Shown: positions 23,717 through 33,516, counted from the stretch's first letter. The stretch: DNA of 64,000 nucleotides from Rhodothermus sp. (GCA_030950375.1 JAUZRN010000012.1:1-64000); one strand, 5' to 3'. Notes: generated from the sequence alone by a model not told the origin. Program-made: numbers and translations.

Positions 23717-24046
23717 ATGGAGATGTTGATTCCACGGGCCAAGCTGGGAGAAGTTGCCCGACGTTTTCGGTTGTTGAGCGATCCAGTGCGGCTGGAGATT
23801 TTGAATTTGCTGCATGTCCATGGCGAGCTGACGGTGCAGGACCTGGTAACGGCCACCGGACAGAGCCAGGCTAATATCAGCAAACATTTGCGGCTACTGC
23901 GGGAGGCCGATCTGGTGACGCGCCGTCAGGAAGGTCCCTATGCTTATTATCGGATTAATGACCCTATGCTGGCGGCCCTGTGCGTTCTGGTGTGCAGTCA
24001 GGTTTCGGAGGTTTCGGGCGCACCTGAAACCAGGACAGCTAATTGA
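23717..24046 (+). CDS. ArsR/SmtB-family transcriptional regulator
   Basis: 109 residues from the ATG at 23717 (TTG at 23693 and ATG at 23723 are alternatives). The winged-helix core is clear: RLLSDPVRLEILNLL, the recognition helix TGQSQANISKHLRLL and the wing RQEGPYAYYRI. The C-terminal helix carries LCVLVCSQ (C89, C93). Sulfur-sensing ArsR proteins (SqrR/BigR) use two cysteines, one in helix 2 and one in helix 5; here helix 2 has none and both lie in the last helix, so the sensing mode may differ or it may bind metal. Gene context (YeeE, CstB-like, TauE) favours a persulfide-responsive repressor. Its end overlaps the convergent metalloprotease gene by 8 bp. Confidence 0.85.
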   Translation: MEMLIPRAKLGEVARRFRLLSDPVRLEILNLLHVHGELTVQDLVTATGQSQANISKHLRLLREADLVTRRQEGPYAYYRINDPMLAALCVLVCSQVSEVSGAPETRTAN

Positions 24047-26558
24047 GGCGGCAGTCGTAGGTGCGGGCCGTCTGTAGCAGGCGGCGTGGAGGCTCCAGGA
24101 TGGTTTCCAGGAGGCCGATGGGAGCGCCGGGGGGGAGGGTTACCGTCGGAGGAGCCGGTTCATCGGGGGTGTATGGACGGTTCAGGAAGCGCTGGATCCA
24201 GTCAGCATGAAAACGTCGGTGGGCGCGTGTCGTCGGATCGGGGCCAGGGTGCTGCTGGAGCCAGTCGACCAGGGTACGCAGGTGGGCCTCCAATACGACG
24301 CGTACGTCGATAGGGGTGCGGGCATCCTGGACGCGTTCCAGTAGGCCGGCCGTCCAGGCTGTCTGCACAATGCGTTGCAGGTGGGCCTCGTAAGGATCTT
24401 CAGGGATAGCGACGGTCCAGACGGTTCGGCTGACCTGCTCCAGCATCTCGTGCAGCGAGAGTAGTGATGGATCCTGCAGGACCTGGTAATGCAGGCGGCT
24501 CAGTCGTTCCGGCTGCAACAGAAGATCAAACACCTGGCGGGCGGCTGCTTCAGCAGGTGCGATCGGATCAAACAAGGGGGCTGTTCGGCGAGCAAATAGT
24601 TCGCGATGGGCTGGATAGCCCGGTGGTCGTGGAGGAATGAGGCGCCGGATAGATTCGGGAAGGCGTAGCGTGGCGGGTTGTACGACTGTAAGCAGTGCTT
24701 GCAGCGCGGCCCGCTGCGTGGCACCTGGCACTGGACGAACCTCAGGCGCTTCGGTCATGTCCGTGGTGCGGACGACATACGTGTAATAAGCACCGCCGAT
24801 CAGCTTGGCTGTGGCCTCGGTCTGGTACCGATGCCACAGATAGATAGGAACCAGCACTTCTTCGAGGGTGGCCAGCGGACGTCCGGCCCGAAGGTTTTTC
24901 AGACCGAAGCGCTCCAGGGCTATCTGTCGTACCTGAAGCTCCCGATGGAGTGCGTCGACCGCGTCGGTGCCGTTGTCCCACAGATGGGCCAGCGGATGCG
25001 CGCCACCAGGAGGACGGGCATCGGCGTCGGTGATAAAGTGCAGGCCTTGCCGGGTAGCTTCTTCGAGAATGGTCTGCAGGGCAGCCATCTCATCGGTGCC
25101 GGGAGGGAACTCGCTGTAGGCGTAGCGGATGGCCACCTTATCCCAGGCGCCGATGCCCGTATCGTAGGCCGCCGAAAGATCCAGCGAGCCGTCGGGGCGC
25201 ACGCGTACGTAAGGGGCAGGGTAATCCATCACCGAAGCTCGGTCGTTCACCGAGGCTGCAAAGTTGTGCTGCAATCCCAGCGTATGGCCCACTTCGTGGG
25301 CGGCCAGCTGGCGGATCCGGGCCAGCGCCAGTTGCAACATGGGATCGCTTTCGGGGGGGTAGCCCTGCGCGTGTGCGCTATCGTAGGGGGCCAACAGGCC
25401 CTCAAAGATCAGGTAATCCTGACGAATACGCAGGGAGCCCAGCGTGACATGGCCCTTGATAACCTCGCCGGTGCGCGGATCGACGATCGTGCGGCCATAG
25501 CTCCAGCCTCGGGTGGCGCGGTGCACCCACTGGATCACGTTGTAGCGCACGTCGAGCGGGTCGACCGTATCCGGCAGCACCTCCACTCGAAAGGCATTGC
25601 GGAAGCCGGCCGCCTCAAACGCCTCGGCCCACCAGGAAGCCCCTTCGATTAGCGCCTGCCGGATCGGCTCCGGCGCGCCGGGGTCGACATAATAGACAAT
25701 AGGCTGCACTGCCTCGCTGACGGGGGCGTTCGGATCCTTTTTCTGAAGCCGATGCCGGACAATCCACCGCTGCGCCAGCGGTTCGCCCACCGGGCTGGTG
25801 TAGTCGTAGAACGTGATATAGAACAGACCACTTCGCGGATCATGGGCACGTGGCTGGTAGCCGGGAGGTGGCAGGGCGACAAACATCAGGCGCTGCTGCA
25901 GCGTGACGTGTTCGGGTACTGCCGCCACCTGTCGGACAAAGCGTCCCGGCTGTTCACTGGAGAACGTGAGCAGCGCTTCGAGTACGGTGTTGCGTGGGAA
26001 CGCTTTGATGGCCTCGAAGAGGATCGTGCTCCGGTCCGGATCCAGCCGGAACGTACCCTGGCCGGTCCGGCGCAGGCGCCCAACCACGTCCATAGCATCG
26101 TGCAGCGCAAAATTGGTCGCATCAATCAAAAATCGGTGACCCTGCTGTGCCACGATCGGAAAACGCCACAGCACGGCCCCTGCAAAGGCTTCTTCGACGG
26201 CCCGCCGTGCGGGCGCATCGCCTTCAAGCGCCCGGTAGGTCAGGTTGGGCGCGTAGAGCAGAATCTGATTGCCCGTCCGCCGAAACTGCACAACGCGTTC
26301 CTCACCGAGCAGTCCCCGGTCCAGTCCGACGTCGTTCGAGCCCAGTCCGGCCGAAAGGGCCGGTACCAGCAGCAGCTCTGCGCCGGAAGGAATGACCTCC
26401 AGATAGAGTTTGCCCTTCAGGGTGTCGAGATACACCGGGATCAGGCCGTCCCGGTGCACCATGCCCTGTGTGAAAGCATCGATGGCTGGCAGCGGCTGAG
26501 CGACCAGCAGGTGTGGTTGAAGCAGCAGCAACGTCAGCAGTAACAGGTGGCGCCACAT
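24039..26558 (-). CDS. Secreted zinc metalloprotease (DUF5117/DUF5118 type)
   Basis: 839 residues. A signal peptide (LLLLTLLLLQPHLLVAQ) precedes DUF5118/DUF5117-like regions (residues 25-300). The zinc-binding motif HEVGHTLGLQH follows at H421-E422, H425 and H431, with a downstream SVMDYPAPY Met-turn. The C-terminal DUF4953-like region covers the rest. This family is common in Bacteroidota as large secreted peptidases of unknown substrate. It is a single gene with its own promoter region to the right; the 3' end abuts the ArsR gene. Confidence 0.85.
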   Translation of the reverse strand: MWRHLLLLTLLLLQPHLLVAQPLPAIDAFTQGMVHRDGLIPVYLDTLKGKLYLEVIPSGAELLLVPALSAGLGSNDVGLDRGLLGEERVVQFRRTGNQILLYAPNLTYRALEGDAPARRAVEEAFAGAVLWRFPIVAQQGHRFLIDATNFALHDAMDVVGRLRRTGQGTFRLDPDRSTILFEAIKAFPRNTVLEALLTFSSEQPGRFVRQVAAVPEHVTLQQRLMFVALPPPGYQPRAHDPRSGLFYITFYDYTSPVGEPLAQRWIVRHRLQKKDPNAPVSEAVQPIVYYVDPGAPEPIRQALIEGASWWAEAFEAAGFRNAFRVEVLPDTVDPLDVRYNVIQWVHRATRGWSYGRTIVDPRTGEVIKGHVTLGSLRIRQDYLIFEGLLAPYDSAHAQGYPPESDPMLQLALARIRQLAAHEVGHTLGLQHNFAASVNDRASVMDYPAPYVRVRPDGSLDLSAAYDTGIGAWDKVAIRYAYSEFPPGTDEMAALQTILEEATRQGLHFITDADARPPGGAHPLAHLWDNGTDAVDALHRELQVRQIALERFGLKNLRAGRPLATLEEVLVPIYLWHRYQTEATAKLIGGAYYTYVVRTTDMTEAPEVRPVPGATQRAALQALLTVVQPATLRLPESIRRLIPPRPPGYPAHRELFARRTAPLFDPIAPAEAAARQVFDLLLQPERLSRLHYQVLQDPSLLSLHEMLEQVSRTVWTVAIPEDPYEAHLQRIVQTAWTAGLLERVQDARTPIDVRVVLEAHLRTLVDWLQQHPGPDPTTRAHRRFHADWIQRFLNRPYTPDEPAPPTVTLPPGAPIGLLETILEPPRRLLQTARTYDCRLN

Positions 26559-26645
26559 GGCAATCCAGGGTTCGTCTATGGGAAAAGGCCGGGCAGAGGG
26601 CCGTTCTCGTTACTATTTCTGTACAACCGCTTCCCGTAGGGCTCC

Positions 26646-26700
26646 GGCCAGCTCCCCCGGGAGGAGGCACGACGCTTTTTGATTTCCAGGTGATTGTCAG
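26646..26700. repeat. 55-bp dispersed repeat, copy A
   Basis: It begins GGCCAGCTCCCCC and ends ATTGTCAG; the second copy lies at 57204-57258. The copies share the first 13 bases, a GCTT core, a TTTC block and the last 8 bases, with small changes between. It lies in the 315-bp divergent region between the metalloprotease and S9 peptidase genes (26559-26873), which otherwise holds only presumed promoters. Confidence 0.5.
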
Positions 26701-26873
26701 CTTCGGCAAAGCCGGAAGGAGTAGGCCGGGCATATCTCCGCATGCTCCTCTGGAACCAGCTTCTATAAAGCTGATCCCCGGACTACAGGGGCAGGTAGGG
26801 CCTGCATCAAAATAACAAAATGCATATTTTAAACCACGGAAGCGCTTCGAGAAAATCAACGGCTCAGGCTGCC

Positions 26874-28934
26874 ATGCGTCGTGTTACTCTTGTATTGCTG
26901 CTGCTTGTTGCTCTTGTTGCCGAAGGGCAGGCGCAGTCTGCACGGTTGACGCTGGATCGCTATCTGGAGTGGGAAGATGTAAACGATCCGCAGATTTCCC
27001 CGGATGGTCAGCGTATCGTCTTTACACGCCGCTGGGTGGACAAGCAAAAGGATCGCTGGCAATCGGCACTCTGGATCATGAATGCGGATGGATCGCAGCA
27101 ACGCTTTCTGGTGAAGGGGCGTGCACCGCGTTGGTCGCCGGATGGAACCCGCATTGCGTTTATTGCCGACGATGCCGAAGGTCGGCCGCAGATTTTCGTC
27201 AAGTGGGTCGATTTGCCAGAGCCGCCTACGCAGTTGACGCATCTGACGGAAGCGCCGGCCAGCCTGAGCTGGTCACCGGACGGCCGGCTCATTGCTTTCA
27301 CGATGAATGTGCCTGTCGAAGTGCATTGGAAGGTGGCGTTGCCCGATCCGCCGAAAGGCGCACAATGGACCAAACCACCCCGGCTGGTACGGCGGCTCCA
27401 TTACCGGGCCGATCGGCGTGGCTTCATGGAAGAGGCCTACACGCATCTGTTTGTTATCCCGGCTGAAGGAGGCACGCCTCGTCAGCTTACCGAAGGGACC
27501 TGGCACGTGGGCCCACGCTTCGATGGGCTGCCGGCGGGCGCTACGCTGAGCTGGACTCCCGACGGTCGTACGATTGTCTTTGACGGATTTAAAGCCTCGG
27601 CCGATTCGGTAGACCGTAATTACCGGAATGCCCATCTGTATGCCATTGATGTGGAAACCCGGCAACTCCGCCAGCTTACCCGACAGCCCGGACGCTGGAC
27701 ACAGCCGGCTGTTTCACCGGATGGCCGTTGGGTGGCGTTCACCGGCTATGCCGAAACGCGTCAGACTTACCATGCAAATGATCTCTGGATGATGCCGCTT
27801 GACGGCAGCGCTGAACCGCGCAACCTGACCCGTACGCTCGACCGGGACGTCAGTAATCTGCACTGGGCTCCCGATGGCTCAGGTGTCTACTTCACGATCA
27901 ACGATCGGGGCACGCGCAACGTCTATTTTGCACCGATTCGGGGCGAAGTGCGACAGGTGACGCGTGGAGTGCACATGCTGTCGCTGTCTTCGATTGCGCG
28001 CAACGGGGTTGCCGTTGGCGTACGCACCAGCTATCACGAGCCGGACGATGTCGTCCGTTTTGCGCTGGATCAGCCAGACCGAATCGAACGCCTGACGGCC
28101 GTCAACGACGACGTGCTGCAGGAGGTAAAGCTGGGCGAGGTTGAAGAAATCTGGTATGCTTCGCGTGACGGCACGCGCATTCAGGGCTGGATCGTCAAAC
28201 CCCCGGACTTCGACCCCTCTAAGAAATACCCCTTGATCCTGCATATCCACGGCGGGCCGCATGCTATGTACAACGTGGGCTTTAACTTTTCCTTTCAGAA
28301 TTTCGCGGCCAATGGCTATGTGGTGCTCTACACGAATCCGCGGGGCAGCACGGGCTATGGAACCGACTTTGGCGCGGCGATCAGTCAGGCCTATCCGGGC
28401 GTGGATCATGAGGATCTGATGGCCGGTGTCGACGCACTGCTGGAGCGGGGCTATATTGATCCGGATCGGCTGTTTGTAACTGGCTGCAGCGGGGGCGGCG
28501 TGCTTTCAAGCTGGGCAATCGGACAGACCGACCGGTTCGCTGCGGCCGCTGTACGGTGCCCCGTGACCGACTGGATCAGCATGGCCGGTACTACTGATAT
28601 CCCCCTGTTTACCTTTAATTGGTTTGACCGGCCTTTCTGGGAAGATCCTGCCGACTGGCTGGCCCGATCGCCGCTGATGCTGGTCGGTCAGGTCAAGACG
28701 CCTACCCTTTTGATGACGGGCGAGCTGGACCTGCGCACACCGATGAGCCAGACTGAAGAATACTATGTGGCCCTGAAGATGCGGGGCGTGCCCGTGGTAC
28801 TGTTGCGTTTTCATGAGGAGTACCACGGGACGGGCTCCCGGCCGTCTAACTTTATACGGACGCAGGCCTATATCTTAGACTGGTTCGAAAAGAAAGGTCG
28901 CATCCCAGGCGTGACCGTCGAAGCCGAGGAATAA
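26874..28934 (+). CDS. S9-family prolyl oligopeptidase-like serine peptidase
   Basis: 686 residues from the ATG at 26874, just before a signal peptide (VTLVLLLLVALVAEGQAQ); a start at 26820 is open but lacks support. Residues 30-400 are a TolB/WD-like beta-propeller with repeats such as WSPDGTRIAFIADD and WTPDGRTIVFDG. The C-terminal alpha/beta-hydrolase has the nucleophile GCSGGG (S539), D619 in GELDLRT and H651 in EEYHGT. It is an exported dipeptidyl or acylaminoacyl-type peptidase. The gene is divergent from the metalloprotease and convergent with sbcD, 4 bp apart. Confidence 0.9.
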   Translation: MRRVTLVLLLLVALVAEGQAQSARLTLDRYLEWEDVNDPQISPDGQRIVFTRRWVDKQKDRWQSALWIMNADGSQQRFLVKGRAPRWSPDGTRIAFIADDAEGRPQIFVKWVDLPEPPTQLTHLTEAPASLSWSPDGRLIAFTMNVPVEVHWKVALPDPPKGAQWTKPPRLVRRLHYRADRRGFMEEAYTHLFVIPAEGGTPRQLTEGTWHVGPRFDGLPAGATLSWTPDGRTIVFDGFKASADSVDRNYRNAHLYAIDVETRQLRQLTRQPGRWTQPAVSPDGRWVAFTGYAETRQTYHANDLWMMPLDGSAEPRNLTRTLDRDVSNLHWAPDGSGVYFTINDRGTRNVYFAPIRGEVRQVTRGVHMLSLSSIARNGVAVGVRTSYHEPDDVVRFALDQPDRIERLTAVNDDVLQEVKLGEVEEIWYASRDGTRIQGWIVKPPDFDPSKKYPLILHIHGGPHAMYNVGFNFSFQNFAANGYVVLYTNPRGSTGYGTDFGAAISQAYPGVDHEDLMAGVDALLERGYIDPDRLFVTGCSGGGVLSSWAIGQTDRFAAAAVRCPVTDWISMAGTTDIPLFTFNWFDRPFWEDPADWLARSPLMLVGQVKTPTLLMTGELDLRTPMSQTEEYYVALKMRGVPVVLLRFHEEYHGTGSRPSNFIRTQAYILDWFEKKGRIPGVTVEAEE

Positions 28935-28938
28935 ACAA

Positions 28939-30177
28939 TCAGTCCGGCGAGCGCTCCGCTTCCAGGCGGGCTTCCAGGGCCAGGGCTGCTTCAAGGAGTT
29001 GCTCGCGGAGGGGCTGAAGGTTTTTGTGCTGGTCAATGTAGCGTGAGAGCGCCTCGCGCAGAGAGCTGTCGTGGTGGACCACGGTACGACGTTCGCGCAC
29101 CACCGGTCCGGCAAGACGTTCAATGCCGGCGATGTGAGCAGCCGCATGCAATGCTTTTCGAATGCGGCGCATATCTACGTGGCCCACCTGGTCTTCGTCT
29201 ACCTGATAGCGTACCCGCACGACAGCGTCGGTCACCGGGGTGCGAGCGATAGCCTTCAGGATGGACTCGGTGGGGTCGGTATTGCCGCGGGCATCCACGT
29301 GCAGGTCTACAAAGCGACGGGCCGGTGTTTCAACAAAGCGATAGCGCGTTTGCTTGCGTGTTCCGTCGGTCTGAATGTCTACGAGGACAAAACCTTTCGG
29401 ATCGTCGGCTTCCCGAAAAGAGACGCGCTCAATGCTGCTGCTATAGACCACAGGGATGCCGTCGGGGTTGAGGTTCTGGTGTCGGTGGATGTGGCCCAGG
29501 GCTACGTAGTCGATGGGCGGTAGGGCCAGTTGGCCCACGGTGAACTTCGGCTCATGGGCAATCAAACTGGTACGCTCCGAACCGGAGAGTTCGGCTCCTT
29601 GCACGCTGAAGTGGCCGGCCAGCACGGTAGGTAGCGAAGGGTCGAGCCGTTCAACAGCCTTCTGCACATACTCCGTGTAGAGCTGTTCGATGACCTCGCG
29701 TACTTCGGCGGCCGACTTCTGACGGTACGCCTCACGGGTCAGTAGCAGACTGCGTACAGGCCAGGGAAGGGCGATGAGTTGAAGCGGGCCGTTTTTTGTG
29801 GGCACTGTAGCCACCTCCGGACGCCGAAAGACCCGGGCGTGTCCTTCCAGGTAGCGGAAGATGTCGATCGACGAAGCACGGCCGAAGGTGACCGGATGGT
29901 CATGATTGCCTACCAGCAACACGATCGGAATGTTACGTTCGACCAGCGGTTGCAGGCATTCGGCAAAGATCGTCTGTTCGGTAGGCGAAGGATCCGGATG
30001 ACGAAAGGCATCCCCGCAGAACAAAAACAGATCGACGTCTTCGGCCAGCGCCTGTGTTACCATGAATTCGAAGGCACGCCGGAAGTCCTGCAGCCGCGTA
30101 TTGAGGCCTGTCGCCGGATCAATGCGGCCATAGGTGGTGATGCCCAGGTGAATGTCGGCCGTATGGAGGATTTTCAT
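28939..30177 (-). CDS. sbcD: SbcD/Mre11-like DNA repair exonuclease subunit
   Basis: 412 residues. Metallophosphoesterase motifs are in order: TADIHLG, FCGDAFRH, LVGNHDHP, LAGHFSVQGAE and ALGHIHRHQ, as in SbcD. The C-terminal half has a capping domain (ETPARRFVDLHVDARG) and a helical tail. SbcD acts with the ATPase SbcC on hairpins and blocked DNA ends; no sbcC is present here. The next gene to the right on the minus strand encodes a penicillin-binding protein, so there is no functional operon partner in view. Confidence 0.85.
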   Translation of the reverse strand: MKILHTADIHLGITTYGRIDPATGLNTRLQDFRRAFEFMVTQALAEDVDLFLFCGDAFRHPDPSPTEQTIFAECLQPLVERNIPIVLLVGNHDHPVTFGRASSIDIFRYLEGHARVFRRPEVATVPTKNGPLQLIALPWPVRSLLLTREAYRQKSAAEVREVIEQLYTEYVQKAVERLDPSLPTVLAGHFSVQGAELSGSERTSLIAHEPKFTVGQLALPPIDYVALGHIHRHQNLNPDGIPVVYSSSIERVSFREADDPKGFVLVDIQTDGTRKQTRYRFVETPARRFVDLHVDARGNTDPTESILKAIARTPVTDAVVRVRYQVDEDQVGHVDMRRIRKALHAAAHIAGIERLAGPVVRERRTVVHHDSSLREALSRYIDQHKNLQPLREQLLEAALALEARLEAERSPD

Positions 30178-30239
30178 GGTAGCGACGGGCTGACGTCCGG
30201 AGAAAAATACGACAGCGCGCTGGTTGAAGCCAGTCCGGA

Positions 30240-32591
30240 CTACCAGCCCACGCGCCGCTGGCGTAGTTCTGGCGGGAGGCGACGTTCTTGCCGGAGCGAA
30301 TCGGCGCCCGGCAGATACAGGCCGATCGGTAGCGGGAAGGTGGTGTTGCTGATCTCGATGTCCGGTGCCTGTTCCATACGCCGCCAGAAGTCGCCCACGA
30401 TCAGCAGGGCGTTATGGGCACCCTGGCCCCACCAGTGGGTACGGAACGTGACGCGGGGATCATTGAAGCCCACCCAGGCGCCAGTAACCAGCTCGGGATG
30501 CATCAGGATAAACCAGCCGTCGGCGCTGTTCTGCGTGGTGCCCGTTTTGCCGGCCAGGTCGTAGCGCGTCAGCCCGAACTGCCAGCGGATGCGCTGACCT
30601 GTACCGTAGCGAATCACGTCGCGTAGCATGTCCACCACCGTGTAGGCGGTCTCTTCGGAGATGGCTTCGCGCGGCGTAGGACGTGCCTCGTAGAGCACGT
30701 GTCCGTTGGCGTCTTCGATGCGGGTAACCACGGTGGGCTCATAGTAGAGACCACCACTGGCCAGGGTAGCATAGGCCGAGACCAGTTCCAGCAGGGTCAC
30801 GCTGCTGGTGCCCAGTGCCAGCGAAGGCACCTCTTTCAGGGGGCTTTGAATGCCCATGCGACGGGCATAGAAGGCCACGTTGCGCGGTCCTACCTGTAGA
30901 ACCAGCCGAGCTGAGACCGTATTGACCGAGCGGGCCAGTGCCTCGCGCAGGGTAATCAGCTGGCCGGTCGATTCCCCTTCGGCATTCTTGGGCTGCCAGA
31001 CGTTGCCTGCCGGGTCCACATACGTGACCGAACTATCGGGCAGTACGTCGTCAGGGGACCAGCCGTTATCGATCGCCGCGGTGTAAAGGAACGGCTTGAA
31101 CGTCGAGCCCGGTTGCCGACGGGCAATGGCTACGTGGTCGTACCAGTCCTGCGTCAGGTCGCGGCCGCCCACCCAGGCCCGGACGTATCCGTTGCGTGGG
31201 TCAATGGCCACAAAGCCTGCCTCCAGACGCGTTTTGACGGCCCGGAGTGAGTCGATGAAGGCCTGATCCGCTCGGAGTTGCTGGAGGGCTGCGGCAGGAG
31301 CTACCCCGCTGGCCACCAGGCGCCGATAGCGCTCCGTTTCTCGAATGAACTGATCTACTGTGTCGCGCTTGCTGGACCAGTAGTAAGCGAACGGTTCGTA
31401 GTGCTGTTGCTGCAGGTACAGCTCAATGTCGCCGCCCAGAAAATAGCCAGTTTCTCGGCTCCATTCGTAGTTGACCACGGCCTGCAACTTATTGAGTTGC
31501 GTTTCAACCGCCTGGCGGGCCAGCTCCTGCAGCCGGCTGTCGAGTGTGGTGTAGACCCGCAATCCATCTGTGTAGATGTTGTGGCCGTGTGCTTTAGCCC
31601 AGCTGACAAGCCAGCGCCGCACGTACTCGGCAAAGTAGGGAGCAATGCTGGCGGTGATCGACGAAGTGTGAAAGTCTGTGACGATCGGATCTTCTTTGTG
31701 CGCTTCAAAGAAAGCCCGATCCAGGTAGCCACGTCGCACCATCTGCCAGAGCACGACGTTCCGTCGCTGACGGGCGCGCTCCGGAAAGCGAATCGGGTTA
31801 TAGAGGGCCGGGTTACGGAGCATGCCTACGAGCGTGGCTGCCTCAAGCACATTCAGATCCCGCGCGGGTTTGTTGAAGAACGTGCGGGCCGCCGACTCGA
31901 TGCCGAAGGCGTTGTAGACGAACTCGACCGTGTTCAGGTACATTTCAATAATTTCACGCTTGGTATAGCGGCGTTCGAGTTCGACGGCCGTTACCATTTC
32001 TTTCAGCTTGCGCTTGATGGTCTGGGCCCGACCGATCTGCTCGTTATACAGGTTGCGGGCCAGCTGTTGTGTAATGGTCGAGCCGCCCTGCACTTCGCGG
32101 CCCAGGCTCAGGATCGTCTGGACGACGGCTGAGGCCGTTCGAAACAAGTCGATGCCCCAGTGGTCGTAGAAGCGATGGTCTTCGGTAGCCAGCAGGGCCT
32201 GGATGACGTAGGGAGAGATTTCGTCGTAGGAGACCCAGGTGCGATTCTGGCGTGCATAACGGGCCAGCTCTTTGCCGTCGGCTGTATAGGCGACGGTGGC
32301 CAGTTCAAAAGTAGGGTTATCGAGCTGCTGAAACGAAGGCAGTTCATCTGAAAGTGACCACACGTAAAGGCCCAGGGCCAGCGTGCCCAGCAGGATCAGG
32401 CCCACCAGCACGCTCAGCACCCGCGCGGCCTGTGCTTTACGGGGGTTTCGAAAGCGTCGGTAGAAAAAGCCAGCCAGTCCCTCCCGTTGCCGCGTTGTGT
32501 GGCCGTCGGCACGCAAGCGAGCATGTCGAAAGTTCGGATCGCTGAAGTATCGTTTCAGCTCCTCTTCAGTGTGTGGCCAGCGGTCTGGCAT
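30240..32591 (-). CDS. Bifunctional class A penicillin-binding protein (PBP1A-like)
   Basis: 783 residues from the ATG at 32591; a longer frame to 32882 overlaps the neighbouring phosphatase gene and is rejected. A cytoplasmic N-terminal tail and one membrane helix (VLSVLVGLILLGTLALGLYV) are followed by the glycosyltransferase domain (EDHRFYDHWGID with E137, QGGSTITQQLARN). The transpeptidase domain has PGSTFKPF (S496, K499), ARSVNTVSA and the KTGTT motif (AGKTGTTQNSADG). It polymerises and cross-links peptidoglycan. No unusual features. Confidence 0.92.
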   Translation of the reverse strand: MPDRWPHTEEELKRYFSDPNFRHARLRADGHTTRQREGLAGFFYRRFRNPRKAQAARVLSVLVGLILLGTLALGLYVWSLSDELPSFQQLDNPTFELATVAYTADGKELARYARQNRTWVSYDEISPYVIQALLATEDHRFYDHWGIDLFRTASAVVQTILSLGREVQGGSTITQQLARNLYNEQIGRAQTIKRKLKEMVTAVELERRYTKREIIEMYLNTVEFVYNAFGIESAARTFFNKPARDLNVLEAATLVGMLRNPALYNPIRFPERARQRRNVVLWQMVRRGYLDRAFFEAHKEDPIVTDFHTSSITASIAPYFAEYVRRWLVSWAKAHGHNIYTDGLRVYTTLDSRLQELARQAVETQLNKLQAVVNYEWSRETGYFLGGDIELYLQQQHYEPFAYYWSSKRDTVDQFIRETERYRRLVASGVAPAAALQQLRADQAFIDSLRAVKTRLEAGFVAIDPRNGYVRAWVGGRDLTQDWYDHVAIARRQPGSTFKPFLYTAAIDNGWSPDDVLPDSSVTYVDPAGNVWQPKNAEGESTGQLITLREALARSVNTVSARLVLQVGPRNVAFYARRMGIQSPLKEVPSLALGTSSVTLLELVSAYATLASGGLYYEPTVVTRIEDANGHVLYEARPTPREAISEETAYTVVDMLRDVIRYGTGQRIRWQFGLTRYDLAGKTGTTQNSADGWFILMHPELVTGAWVGFNDPRVTFRTHWWGQGAHNALLIVGDFWRRMEQAPDIEISNTTFPLPIGLYLPGADSLRQERRLPPELRQRRVGW

Positions 32592-32617
32592 GGATAGCGT
32601 ATCGCCTGTTCCACGGC

Positions 32618-33367
32618 TCAGGGTAGCGGATATCGGATCAACGTCTGTGGACCGCCTGAGGTCCAGCGGCAGAGCAAGAGGGCATCGGTTTCCATCAGCC
32701 CGAAGGTATGGTCCTGATACCAGCACCCCGGGTTCAGGTACAGCCCCTCGGGCCAGCGGTGCAGTTCGGCCCGGTGGCTGTGGCCCAGCACCACCACGTC
32801 GGCCACACTGGCCTGCAGTAGCTGTCGGGCATATCGACGCAGACGTTCGACCGTGATGGGATTCAAGCGTTCCGGTCGCCACTGCGTGACGCGTCGAGCC
32901 AACGCAAGCCCCAGATCGCCGGGGAGCAGGTTGCGATAGAGCCAGACCGGCATCGGATGCCGGAGGAGCCTGCGGAGCATTCGTGAAAGGGGGGAGGCAA
33001 TGGCCAGATCACCATGGTCCAGGAAGACGCGACGTCCCAGTAGCGTATCGATGATGGGCTCATGCAACACGCGCACGCCCAGTTCCTGCTCGAAATAGTC
33101 CCGGTGCCAGGGATCATGGTTGCCGACCACATAGGTAACCGGGATGCCCCGCGCAGCCCAATCGGCCAGCAATGCCTGAAAGCGCACAAAGCCCCGGGGG
33201 ACAAGATGTCGGTATTCGATATAATGGTGAAAAACATCACCGACCAGAATCAGGTGTTCGGTTCGATCGACCAGTGTGGTCAGACAGGCCAGTAGCGATT
33301 GCTCGACCGCGCGTTCGGTAGCGGGATCGGTCCGGCCCAGATGCAGATCAGCAAAAAACAGAACCAC
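32618..33367 (-). CDS. LpxH-like UDP-2,3-diacylglucosamine diphosphatase or related phosphoesterase
   Basis: 249 residues with calcineurin-like motifs FFADLHLG, LILVGDVFHHY, YVVGNHDPWH, FLDHGDLA and VVLGHSHRAEL. The arrangement and length match the LpxH family and its Bacteroidota relatives, which make lipid X in lipid A synthesis. The end lies 27 bp upstream of the PBP gene start, so both envelope genes may be co-transcribed. Confidence 0.8.
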   Translation of the reverse strand: MVLFFADLHLGRTDPATERAVEQSLLACLTTLVDRTEHLILVGDVFHHYIEYRHLVPRGFVRFQALLADWAARGIPVTYVVGNHDPWHRDYFEQELGVRVLHEPIIDTLLGRRVFLDHGDLAIASPLSRMLRRLLRHPMPVWLYRNLLPGDLGLALARRVTQWRPERLNPITVERLRRYARQLLQASVADVVVLGHSHRAELHRWPEGLYLNPGCWYQDHTFGLMETDALLLCRWTSGGPQTLIRYPLP

Positions 33368-33516
33368 AGGCGAACGTCCAGCAAGCAGCGTAACTTTAAA
33401 GGATAGCGTGCCGCGCTTTGTTCGCGCAAGCTGTGGACAGAGTTCCAGCAGTACGCACCCTTTTGTCCGCTGAGGCGTTGGAAGCGCGTCGGTTAACAGG
33501 TAGCAACCAATGGATC

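Noticed and set aside
24678-25652. 324-codon plus-strand frame opposite the metalloprotease gene
   Set aside because: The minus strand holds the HExxHxxGxxH motif in this interval; the plus frame has no signature and lacks a ribosome site.
31278-32132. 284-codon plus-strand frame opposite the penicillin-binding protein
   Set aside because: The minus frame carries the transglycosylase and transpeptidase motifs; the plus frame has none.
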